From contig NC_133026.1 in NCBI RefSeq assembly GCF_048771995.1, positions 120,113,501 to 120,177,500 of the forward strand: a stretch of DNA of 64,000 nucleotides. The letters are read 5' to 3'. The notes beneath the pieces are model-generated. The model saw only the letters and a program-made list of their open reading frames with translations, did no database searches and was not told the origin of the DNA. This DNA comes from Taeniopygia guttata (taxonomy: Eukaryota; Chordata; Aves; Passeriformes; Estrildidae). Positions within the stretch are counted from its first letter, which is position 1, and the number at the start of each line of letters is the position of its first letter. The translations under genes were made by a program, and so were the position numbers. Shown here piece by piece: positions 1 through 12,029 of this stretch.

Positions 1-880
1 CTGTACTTCAGAATCCCCTGTGCACAAGGAAAACATTCCCCAGCCAAGAATGCATAATGAAGTGCAGTCCTTGTTAGTCACACAGGTAAAGCCTCCAAAT
101 GCAAAACACACGAGGTAAATAATAAAGTATTTAAGATTTATTTTGAAGAGACAGGCATTATCAGTGATACTTTTAATGGCTTTCTGTTTCACCAGGAAGG
201 CTCTGAAGACACATACCATTGGATTACCTCCTCTTGTGACAGAATGGCACGTGCTCAGCTGTGTTGTATCATATTTGGAGCAGTTATAGGTCCAAATAAC
301 ACCTAAAAGCCAAATGCCAAATGCCTAGATGAGAGGTTGGACTCACACTTAAGGATTGAAACTTCACTCCAAAATTTTGAGTTTGGGCCAAGCAGAAACT
401 ACAAAAAATGCATTTGCCAGATTTTTTTCCAGATCAAGCCCAAGGAAGTAGAAACTGACAAGACCTGAAAAATCAGCAAGTTTTTTGACCATTTGGATGC
501 ATAAAGTTCATTCATCAATTAACCCTGGATTCAGTCTGGATTTGAGCTCTGAAAGATGACCAAACACAGCTGGACTGTACTTCCGTTGCACCACTTTCCA
601 CACTTCAACAAGCAATGAACTCCATTTATATCACAAAAAATTTAAGTCAAACTTCCGTATGTCAGTATCTAAATTTTTCATCTAAATCTCTGAAAGAAAA
701 CCAAGCTTAAGTACAAATCTGCTGGGTTGATGTAAGACCACAAAGTCACATCTAACTTTCCCTCAGTCCGGGCTCACATCTACCTCCACTGAAACTGAGA
801 TGAAACTTCACCAAGTAGTGGCTGAGCTGTGTCCAAAGCTGGAAAAGGCCAGCTGGAATTTTTCCTCTGATGATGATTCA

Positions 881-990
881 GGTTGGATGGGGTTTTGAGC
901 AACTTTGTCTAGTGATGGGGAAGAGTTTGGAAACAGATGATCTTTAAGATGCCTTCCAACTCAAACTATGCTACAAAGCTACGAGTCTAT
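881..990 (+). mobile_element. CR1 LINE, 3' end fragment
   Basis: It begins GGTTGGATGGGGTTTTGAGC and runs to CTTTAAGATGCCTTCCAAC, then a degenerate TCTATG-like tail. This is the avian CR1 3'UTR in sense orientation, about 110 bp and heavily 5'-truncated. Confidence 0.8.
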
Positions 991-3900
991 TAATTATTTC
1001 CGTGCACCATCTGGTGGCTCTTTGCAGTCTGTGCAACAGCACTTCCCAGTGTTCCAGCGGTGGTTGCAGCACTCCCAGCTGATCTTGCAAAAAATCTTGG
1101 TCTAATGCAGGAGATAGCACCTGTCACCAGACTAGTTAATAATGTAAAGTAACACAAATCCCCTCGGTATGGCAGAAATCCTGCTTTTTGCTTGAGGTCG
1201 TTATTCCATCATTCTGATCACAGACCTCTCCACAAAGTCAGAGAGTAAAAAATGAAATCTGATGAAACTCTATAAAGGGCAAAAATTTCAGTCAAGGTTT
1301 AACAAATGCTTTAATCAGGGTATTCTATAAAGCCTGCTGGAGGTATGTGCCAACTAACAGCAACTTTTGACCCTGGTTTTTGGCTTTGTTGACTCTTGGC
1401 ACTCAAACAACATGCTGGCTCAGCACTCCGACAAAGCCGACCGATTGGACCAGATTGCATTTAAGGGGTTTTGGAGGAGGACAGTCGTCATCATTAGGTG
1501 ATTAAAAAATCTAGGCTCAGGAGTCATCCAACTAATGCATGTCAAACTATTTGACTATGGAGCACAGGTCATAGGAATTAGAAGAAAACCCAGAAAGACA
1601 TGTATTTCCCCATGGGAATGTGTGACATAGAACAAATGATATCTTCACTTTCTGCTTATGGAACCTGAATCTGGTGACTGTGGTGAAATTGTTTAAGGTC
1701 TCAATTGCTGAAAACAGCAAATCCAAATGGATCTGATTAGACAAGTTCTACAAACATTGCCAGATGCTGAATTGCCCAATTAAAATCTGGACTAACTCCA
1801 CCAAAGCCAGTAGAGAAATTATGAGCAAACAGATTTCCTTCAGCCCAGAGTCATGCCCTTCTTGTACTTTATTATATATTCAAAGATCAAGATTCCATGT
1901 CTTCCTGCTTTGGACAACTTTCTTTTTATAAGTCACATAATTTCTGTACATTCTGATGGTCTCTGGAGATGTGAAAATGAACCATAATACTAATGGAACA
2001 TGACCTTTGAGACTATTCCCTGCACACAGGGAACAGCTCTCAGAATGGTGAGAGCCTGTGGCTCCTATCCCTGATACAAGAGCTGTCTCAGGGAACAGGA
2101 CTAGTGAGTCTGGTGAAGCTCTTAGAGTGCTCTGACTATGATTGGGATAAGCAATACCCCTCCCCAGAGACACATACAGCCCAAAGCTGCAGGAAATTTC
2201 AGAAAAGGCTGAATCCTCCACTTCTTGTCCTCACACACCCACAGTCAGTGAAGGCTTGTTCTCTTTCCCTCCCAGATCAGCTAAATTTTTGACCAGAGCT
2301 AAAACAATATTTAAACTTTCCAGCATGGAAGGAAAATCTCTGTCTCCCAGTTTTACTGGGTCATATCATTCCAGTATTAACTACCAAGCCTATTCCCCAC
2401 CTGGACATCTGTGAGAAGGACCTCACACAATCAGGTTATTCTCTCATATGAAAGATTTTCCAGTCAGGCACACCCTTTTTGAAATACATGGGATACAGTA
2501 AAAGTTCTTCAGAAAACATTTCCTCTTTCCCTGCTTCTGAACTTGAATAGCTGTAATTTCACTGACTTGCCAGCCACTGAGCCCTGTTCTAAGCAAAATA
2601 CTGTACAGACATCTACTGTTGGAGGAAATAATTGAGTTGTTTAAAAACCTCAGCAAGACTCAAACTGAAAACCAGGTTTCTTTTTAACCTTAGTGGTTTT
2701 GATCTCAGCAGTAATGTGTGTTTCTCTCTACCCTGTCATATCTTTCTATTCAGTACTGCTATTCTTCCCAAATAAAAATTCCCATAACTCACTTTCATGA
2801 AAAATGCAGAATACCCCACTATTCCTAAAATAATTGGGAGTTTTCCTGGGTTTTTGAACCTTATCTAGACTGTATCTTTTAAACCTTATTTTTTTAAAGT
2901 TGATCCAGCACACAGATGCAGGACATTATATGCCACAAGCCCATCTTTGAAACACCTTTGCTGAAATTTATATTTGTGAGCAGTCATCTTTAAAAAGGGA
3001 TTCATTTCTCAAGCTTGCATTTATGTCTAAATTCAGGGTAAGGATTTGGCTCTGATAAGAGCAGAGTTTCTGCTCTAACAGTCCTGCCTCCACTGGGAAC
3101 TACTTTCTTTGATCTGTTATAAACTGATCAAGACTTAATAGTCATCTGAGAAAGTTCATAACTCATTTTTACAGCTATCTGATTTCTTTTCTGTTTTGGG
3201 TTTATCTTGGATATGAGGCCCCTGAAACAAATTTAAACTTCTCCACAAAACTATGAATATAAAATCTCCTGTGAAGCAATCCAGTTTATTTGTTATCGTG
3301 ATTAATCAGACTGTGATTCCCCAGCAAGGCTGTCCAAGGCCAGAGCAATTAGCAAACTTTCATCCTTTTGCAGTTCCTGTTTTGTATTTATTTTTATATA
3401 CTCTCAGTAACTACCTACTCATTTCAGTTTAATTGCTGTAGCTCTGTACCCCTTCCTCCACCCCAAGAAAGGAGTTCTTCATGAACTTTTTGTCCCCAAG
3501 CACTAATCTGTTTTCGTGACCTGAACAGTATTTATCCCATAGTTATAAATGAAATCTGTATTTCATCACATTCATCACTCTTTTTCATGCTACAGCCAAA
3601 TAGCTGCACTCCTACAGCTTCAAATGATGGCACAGAAGAGAATTGTTAGATATGCACATTCCAGCTATCCCACATCTGCCAGGTCTGTTGTGGGCAAAAA
3701 TGAGGAAACCAGAGCCAAAAAAACAACCCTGCTTTGTGTGTATGCTTTATTTTAAATCATTCTGAAGCCAAGAATGTGAAGATCAACCAAATGCTGACAT
3801 GCTAGTAATATTTTGTTTTACACAGATCTATAAATATACTTATCACTGTTTAAAGTAAGACGGAATATGCTGTGGTCATAAGAAACACACATGTTTTAGA

Positions 3901-6900
3901 GGACAGATAGAAATAATTATATGAAAGAAAGACTGGAAACACTTTCTTCTTCTGGGTGGGGTTAGACTTCCTATAAAATTTCATTGGGGATAATCTTCCA
4001 TTCCTTGTGCAGGTGAACTTAATGGGAGCTTTCTCTAGGATTAGGCCCAAAAACAAATATAATTTTTGTGCTTTGGTTTTCAAGTTTTCTACAAACTTCT
4101 TTTATTCTGGACCCACATATACAGCCATAAATAGCAAAGCTGTTACCAGTAACTCTGAGCTCACCATATAGGAGCACCTCCACTGGAAAAAAATGTAGGC
4201 TCCCATAAATAATAATTTTTAAAATGTTCAAAAGAAACATGGAATTCCTCATCTAGGAATCAGCCATGATTAATGTAGTTCACTCTGCTGTCTCTGATAA
4301 AGACCAGCACCAGACACAGGCCTAGAAAACTGGTATGAAAGGATATAGCAGGACTGGTAAGAAAAGGATGAAAAAATGTAGTGAGGTACCTGCTGTATGG
4401 GCAGAATGCACATACTGACCTTCTGGAATTTCCTTATACTGAAGTTCAAGGAGAAGGAAGGGACAGATTTCACAGAGTGTCTTTGGTGCAGATAAAAGAG
4501 AAAAAAGAAAAAATGGTAATGTTAATAAAGGGCTGTAAACAAGGAAGGGAGAGACTTCTGCTTCTTCTGTATAGAAAAGACAGGGCAGGCAAGAGTAGAG
4601 GTAATGTAGGAGGAAGTGCAGGATCTTTGGATAAGTTACACTGGATCTACACCTATGCAGGAAAGAAAATGCACCTGTGTGCCTCTGGGGAAGGCAGTCC
4701 AGTGGGTCACTGGCAGACTGGCAGGTAAGAACAACCCCATTGGTAAACAGAAAGAGGTTAGAAGGCAACCAGATCTCAAATAAGAGGAATTAAAGGTATC
4801 AGATGAGATTTTTCAAGTTTAGAGGACTGCTGTCTCTTTAGTAGTGACTGGGGATCATTTCTGTTTCAGTAAAATAAAATGCAGTTTCCAAAGTCAGTGC
4901 CTGAGTTGGCTGAGCATTTCCAGATTGAGTAGATCTGAATTCAATTATTTCCTCTCACCAAGTACTACACAAGGTACAACCTGGGTTTGAGGACACCTTT
5001 GTGAGTCACTGTACCATTGGTAGCTCCTGACTCTGAAGCCAGACCTGCATTCACATTCAGCAGGAGATGCATTTCAAAGCACATCTCCTTCTTCATTCAT
5101 GGAGCACAACACATACTCACAAGCACAGTAAGAGGCAGCTTGAGTGAAGGAACCAAAAAGCTCTCCTCTACTTGCTCTTCAGAAGTGGCAGTAGACCAGG
5201 GGGAAGCATCTGGTTACCCAGATCTGACTTGTGTGCTGGCAGCTGGGCCACACTGGTTTTGCATATGGTATATAAAATGAACAGACATAAAAATGGGTAT
5301 TGATGAAGTGTGATTCCACCCTTAAAGTGCAGCTGAATTCACTGCAACAGCCCAGGCAAGTGCCAAAAATGTGAGGGAGCTGCAACAGCATCACATAATC
5401 TGTGCAATGAAAAAACTCGGGGTTAAATGGACCTCACAGCATGAATGTAAGACTGCCCATCTAGTGTGAGAGTATAAGTAAAATTCAGAGATAAATCCTG
5501 CAGGAATTGCAACAAATGGGATACATAAACAAATTTCAGGCCTGTGCAAAAACTATTGTTCCACCCACATAATGGCAGTACCAGGAGAGCACTGAGTTCT
5601 GCAGGTTGTACATATCCATGTAGCCATGCAGCCAGTGACCAACCTGTGTGCTTATTGTCTGCACATTTGCACTGCTCAGTCCTTGAAAATTTGTCATCTT
5701 TGTATGGTTCTATTTACCCACTTGGCCCTAGGAAAAAAAAAGTTGGTTAGGAAGGAATGAGTAACTTTTTTTCAACTTGCTTTTTTTCCCAATAGAGGAG
5801 TAGAATAATCTCCATTTTTTTTCCCTTGTTTTCTGCCAGCATGCTGAAAGATGGGCATATTATCAGGCTGATAAATTTTCCAAAGAATTCCAAAGGGTTG
5901 ATCTGAACCAAATGTAAATACTAAGCAACACAACTCTCGTCTTTTTTTTTTTTCAGTGCGGTTACAGAAGTCATTAAGTTGAGTACAGCTTGGACTGAGA
6001 TCTGTAATATTTTTTTCCATGTTCATCAGAGACCACTAAGTAACTTGAAAAATGTTATTTTGTATCTTAGTAAACAAAAAACAAAAATTAAGACCAAGTT
6101 TTTCCTCTATGTCATTCCAAGGTGAAACATTTTAACTTCCTCTGTGGTTTGTTCATCCCTTGAAAGACGTATTAGAGTTTAAAAAGTACCATCAGACTGA
6201 CAGACTGGCATGTCAAAACTGGTTGAGTTATTACCGATGCTTTATGCTCTCTGGAGCATGACTGCCACAGTTATTTGGTTCTCAGTTAAATGTTCATGTG
6301 GGTAATTCCACTGCAGTCTTCCAAGGAGAAGTTCAAAAACATCAGGATTTATGCTACTTCTGACCCCTGAAATGTGATCTGTACATATTGTTTGTAAAAC
6401 ACCTGAAGTTTATTAAGTGCTTGGTGCTCATGGGCATCTTTTTCACCTAAAAGCATCCATCTACTGTTTATTGAAATCTACATAGATCTAAACAAATGAA
6501 GCCTGGGGCTGTATCATCATGACAGGCAGCCACAGAGGAGTTAACTAAAATGTGCAAGATAAGTCTCAATTTGTAATTAATAATTAACATTCATAAGATT
6601 GCAAACCCTTTACTCCCACTGTCAGGCTGTTACTTATCAAAACATTGTCAGTGCAGTCAATGAAAGGTGTGTAACTGCTGACAAACTTGAAAATGAGTCT
6701 GCAAGTCTTCAATGCTTTGTGTACTCTGCTGAGTCTTAAGCAAAATCTTGCTGTCACTTATTCAGGACAAACTAGATCCATTATATGGCTGTTATTACTT
6801 TGAAAACTTGTATTATTAATGTATTTACTTTTATTTATTTATTTTGGCAGTTTGTCAGGTTTTTAGGAAGATTCATAAAGGTTTGGAGTAGCTTACCCAT

Positions 6901-9374
6901 GTCTACAACGTGTGGCTAACAATTGGGCAGCATATGTGAGTAAGTCAAACCAGCGTGGAACTGGCAGGATAAATTCCCCTATTTTCTCTGGAAATAAATC
7001 TGCAGCAATGACCTTTGATGTCTCAAACCACCCGTGCACACAAATTGTGTCAGAAATTCGACCTGATGTGTAACAACATACATATCCTGACACTAAATAA
7101 TGCTGGCTGCATCCTTAGTTGCCATAGGAGGTTGAATTTCTTCCACAGCCAGCTTCCTTCACTTCATCTGTCAGTCCCTTCACTTGATAATTGGCATTAA
7201 CTGAACTACTGACAGCTAAAGAAAACTGAAATGGAATATGAGCATCTCCTCGTGAAAGTCACAGCAAAGGAGACACCATGATCGCTCTCCCTCTTACCAG
7301 ACTTGCAACGAGGCAAAGAGAGGCTGGCCTGAGACAATTGCTCTTGTTTGCACTCTTTTCTTACACATTTTTATACTATACCATATGCTTTGACTTTGGA
7401 GTATCTTTCATATGCCATAGGTGTGAAAGTCTTTCACTCATAATTGATACCCCACTACCCAGCCAGCTATCAGTGCTGTTCTGGGAAATACAGCACTGTA
7501 AGAAAACTGGTATTGGCTCTGACTCAGCTGGGCCTGACATGTGATATATGATGTTGGAAAAACAGAATAAAATGCACACTGGAACGGAAACACCAAAGTA
7601 GCCACCTTCTTACATTCTCATCACTCTTTAACCTGAAAAATTACTGTGGGTTCTAGAACTAGGTGTTTAACTTAACATCTCCTACATGTCAAGTCCCCAT
7701 GTGTACCCTATTTCTCTCTACTGATCTCAGTAATACAAAGGAACTGAAATCTTCATTTTAGCTGCTGCATGTTGACAGATTGACATGAACCACATTAAGT
7801 TAACATTAAGTTGTGAACCCAGACACAGATGCTTTATTAGCATTTAAATCCATGGTGGGTGATTGCAGGACATAATATGAGAATCAGATTCTTAGAATGA
7901 TGTTACCATTAGAACTCTCGAGGCACAGAAGGCATCAATGTTCACTAGAAATTTCAAACTTCTCAAGCATCTAGAAATGTGTCTTATCCTGCCAAGTACT
8001 GAACATCCATCTTTTGTAAAAAGCTGTTCCACGCATTTCTGAAAGCTGGAAAAAGGCATGTCACCTCCACCTTTAAGCCACTGGGAGAGATAGCAAGTTG
8101 TCAGTGTGTTATATTTCACATGATTGAAGGTTTAACTCTGCTTTCTTACAGTTTTGGTAACAAAGATCTATATTTACTAAGGAAGTTGTTGCTCTTCACT
8201 TCCCACATGCTATTGCTTCTGTTTCTTATAATTAAAATTATTTGACTTTATTTAAAAATATATTAAGCAAGGGTTCATGGAAAACCCTTAATTTCTCAGT
8301 ACATCTGGTCCTCACTCATTAGTTCCCTACTTCATTTTCCCAATAATGCAGACCTACGTTCACTTTCCATGAGATTTTTATGCTCTTTAATGTCTCACAC
8401 TGAAGGCTCTTTTTTCCTTCAGCTGAATGTTACTAACATACAGCTTCTGAAGGCATTCTTAATTTCAGCAGTTAGATACTAGTTATTAGCTATTCACCTG
8501 AAAGTTAGATGATAGGTATTATCCCTAGTTTTAATAAAGAAAGCTTGTGACCTGTGGGCAAATGGGGAAAGGTTCCTCCTTCTTCTTATACATTTTTTCA
8601 TGAAATCTCATTCTTCCTACTGATGGCTATGTAAGGTTCCTCTCAAAACTTGAACTGATTCTTTATAACTGAAATTAGTTGCTAACTGAAGAAGTAGTAG
8701 AAGATTACAGTGATGTTGATGAGAAGACTGCTGGAACTGACTAGAGGAGCTAGTAATTAGTGAAAACTAATCTCAACAATTACAGTGGGAGAAATAAATC
8801 TAAGGTTCTTGCAGTTTTAAGGCACATTGCAAACAGTAAAGTGACATTGAAAACCTCTAAACCTGTTATTTCCTTGAATTTAAATATATTTCCTAGCAGT
8901 TCTTAGAGCATCTTTGGGAAGAAATTATTTTTCTGCAATTTTTTGTGCCTAGTGCTTTTCCCAGCCTTCTTGTGAAGCCTAACTGACAAAACCATGGGGG
9001 TCCACCCACATTTGTTTCAGTACATAATGTAAGTGATACTGCTTACATAGTACTGTTTGCACAGTGAGATTGCAGTTTGTGAGGATGGCATAAAGGCTGC
9101 TGAATAAGCTTCTTATTTATGGAAAAACACTCAGAGAAGACTTTTCTTGAGAAGAATAAACCCACCTTTTATTCAGACTTTCATGCAACACCTATTTCCT
9201 TATGCATGCAGCATTTTTCTTACTCGCTAGTATTCTGGACAGCTATTCTGTTTGACTGCATAGGCCTCCCAGGGATAGTCTTGGATGGCTGAATCTGAAT
9301 ATCTGGGCAGTATCTCCAACAATTTTGCTTCTCTGTTTCATGAGACAGAATCCAGCTTTATTAGATTTTTTTCT

Positions 9375-9391
9375 CCCCCCCCCCCCCCCCC
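9375..9391. repeat. C17 homopolymer
   Basis: Seventeen consecutive C residues on the plus strand, preceded by a T-rich tract. Its length is uncertain, since such runs vary between individuals and are prone to sequencing error. Confidence 0.9.
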
Positions 9392-9545
9392 GTATTTAAT
9401 GTGCTGGACATGTGCATGGTTTGATGTGCAGCGTAATGCTTGTTTGGCTTTATTTCCCCTCTGTGACATATAAAATCTAATAAGCAAGGCTTTTTCTTTT
9501 GTTGCTATGGCAGGAAGATTCTTGAAACGCTTGAAGATAGAAAAT

Positions 9546-9552
9546 AATAATA

Positions 9553-9584
<32 letters not shown>

Positions 9585-9600
9585 AACACCCCAAAACAAC
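9546..9600. repeat. (AAAAC)n A-rich repeat
   Basis: About five AAAAC units flanked by degenerate A-rich sequence. No attached retrocopy or target-site duplication was seen. Confidence 0.85.
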
Positions 9601-11835
9601 AGAGGGGCACCTCACTTCTATTTTTGGCAAGTTTGTTCACATGTGTTTACAAAGCCAGAACTCTGAAATGCTCTAAGCTAAAAGTTCCACTGTGAAACCA
9701 AGCCAACCTCATAAAGTTCAGTAACTCCAGAGTCTGAATTCTTATACTAAATGTATTATTGTTCAAAAGGAACTTGTAAGGATCATTTACATGAGAAGGC
9801 AGGCCTTCCTAATAAGTTCCAAATAAAGAACTACCTGCTTGCCACAATGATGCAACATGTAGGGACTGTGCTTTGCAATCCATAATTTCATCCATGCAGC
9901 TGTTCAGTATTGCAGAACCCCATTTATAAACTTTTCAAGAGATTTGCTTGCCCAGCTTCATCTGAAGTTTGGATGTTTTTCTAGGTCGAACTGTTACAAA
10001 AATTTCTAGCAACATTTATAGTGTTTATTGGTTTTGGGTTTCAGGAGGTGCATAATCAGACTGTGGTATAAAATTAATAATGCAGGGAATTAGAAGATGT
10101 AGCATCTATAAAAATCTGGTGAGTGAAGGTGGGATGCCCTGGTTGTGTGGCGTTTCAACTTCGATGATTAATTTTGGTTTGAAATCACATTTGATTACTA
10201 TCTGGAGGAAGAGGGGAAAGCTTGACACATACCAAGCATTTCTTCTCTTATATATACAATGTTTGCCTTCCATCTTCCTGCTTATTTATCTAATTCCCCA
10301 TCTTTTCCAGTATTCCCCAGAAACTCTCCTGCAAAATCTGTTCTACCATGTTCTGTCCAGCCTAACCTCACAGAAAGGTACAGCCAGCCTTTCACACTGC
10401 CCCAGAATGCACGTACACACCACAGGACCCCTTTGGGCCTGAAAATTTAAAGGGAGAACAGGGGTGCAAGGGAATGTAGGGAGGGTGCAGGGAAAGCTGC
10501 AACAGGAGCAAGTTCTTGTATTGTAGTGGGGCCTTTCTGCTCTCCCTGTAGTTTCTGGTACTTTTGTTTCCTTCAGGGCACTTCTTGGGCTTTCCAGTTC
10601 AAGCCAAAAAAAAGAGCAAATAAAGCATGTGGAACTTTATCACTGTCACATTATGTTGATGTTACCTTTCCACACAGGAAAGTATTCACCCTGTTTAACT
10701 GCGGGTATCAAATGTGTGCTCACCCTGCAGGCTCAGTGGCTTCCACTTCAGATAACACAAATACTCCATGTTGCAACCAGCACCAAGGTAGTCATGTAAC
10801 TTTTCCTTTTTGTCACATTCATGTATTTCTAATGCTTTTTCCTGTTTAAGGATACTGGCAGGGCAATTACTAAGTGTTTGAATAACTCATCCTTGATGAA
10901 TGTGCAATCAACAGAATTAACAGCTTCTCTGGCACAAGCAAAATTTTGTGTCAGGAATTTTCTTAGTAAGTGTCCACCTTAAGTCAGTAAAGTGTGGCTG
11001 CCTGGGACAAAAAGCATAGCAGAGAGCCATTGTGGTTTTGGATGACTTGATTTTAAAAAAACAAGATGCGCTGACAATTCTGTTAAAAGCAACTTTTAAC
11101 TAATTGCTTTTTTCATGGAGGTGTTAGAAGTAAACAAATACAGTAATGCACAACTAGGTATGAGTTTGTTGTTTTCTTGCAATCTTGGAGTCACATAGGG
11201 GTTTTTTTACAGGGAGAAGATCTTGCAGCAGACAACTTCTGAGGCTAAGACTCAAGAAAGGAACAAGGAGAACCTGGTTCTTCTTCTAAAAGGCCCTAGA
11301 AACTGCTGGTGCCAGGAAAAATTACCACCCTCTTTAATGGAAAAATATTTTTTTCATGGGTCAGAGGCATAACACTGATATAATACAAAAAAAAAATGAA
11401 AACAAGGAATTTACAATATCTTGTTGAAATACAATCCAAGGAACTGATGTAATTACATTTTATAATAAGAACCTGGTTTTGATTATTTGTCTCAAATTCT
11501 TCTCAATGTCCCAAGTGCAAGCAGTGTTGCTGCTATAGCAGATAGATGCATGCTATAGCAGATAACCATACACCAACTTCTACATGTTTTACTAGGTTAT
11601 GAATTAAAAGATCGTAGCTGAAACTTTAGGTCTCATTCTGCAATGCTTTGTGACAGTGGGAACATAACTTCATCTATAAGATGTTATAAATATCTTTTAT
11701 ATTTGAACATGGGGAAAACAGTGAAAAAAAATCAGATTATGGAGCTGTTAAAAATTGTATAAACTGTTCTCTACGATTTTTTCTTAGATCAACAGATCTC
11801 ATCAGCCTGACAAGACTCAACCTTCACTTAGATAC

Positions 11836-12029
11836 CTTTACTTCAGACCCGGTTTCATCCCAGCGTCCCACAACAGTTCTTGATCTTGGCTTGAAGCTTT
11901 TGAAAATGAAGAATAAGAAAGTTCCATCAGGATCAAACACTTCATGAACTATCCCCAAGGCATGCTCAGACCCAAAGTGATAATTTATGAGGGCCATCAG
12001 GTCATTATAATGGCTCATAAAAGATCCAG
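11836..12029 (-). other. Unidentified exon-like open frame
   Basis: On the minus strand a 194-nt open segment sits exactly between splice-like signals. The acceptor is CATGCCACCCCTAAG|CT, with an in-frame TAA ending at the AG. The donor is AAAG|GTATCTAAG, with an in-frame stop just after it. The frame reads GSFMSHYNDLMALINYHFGS and includes FDPDGTFLFFIFKS and VVGRWDETGSEVK. It looks like protein of normal composition, with a beta-strand pattern, not low complexity. I do not recognise the family. It is not SBSPON or TERF1, the neighbours I would expect to the left. It could be an exon of an unannotated gene or a relic of one. No other exons could be tied to it. Confidence 0.3.

Larger units (their letters stand above)
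991..11835. other. Intergenic DNA, no gene identified
   Basis: AT-rich DNA without CR1 copies that I can recognise. It holds a 17-base C run (9375-9391), an (AAAAC)n patch (9551-9600) and a 14-bp direct repeat (11531-11544 and 11551-11564). Open frames up to 148 codons (4322-4768 minus) are low-complexity and match nothing. A minus-strand frame near 4022-4195, behind a good acceptor-like tract, is slightly protein-like but unsupported. Confidence 0.6.

Noticed and set aside
4322-4768. 148-codon minus-strand open frame
   Set aside because: Leucine/phenylalanine/serine-rich low-complexity translation, no splice or promoter context, no family resemblance.
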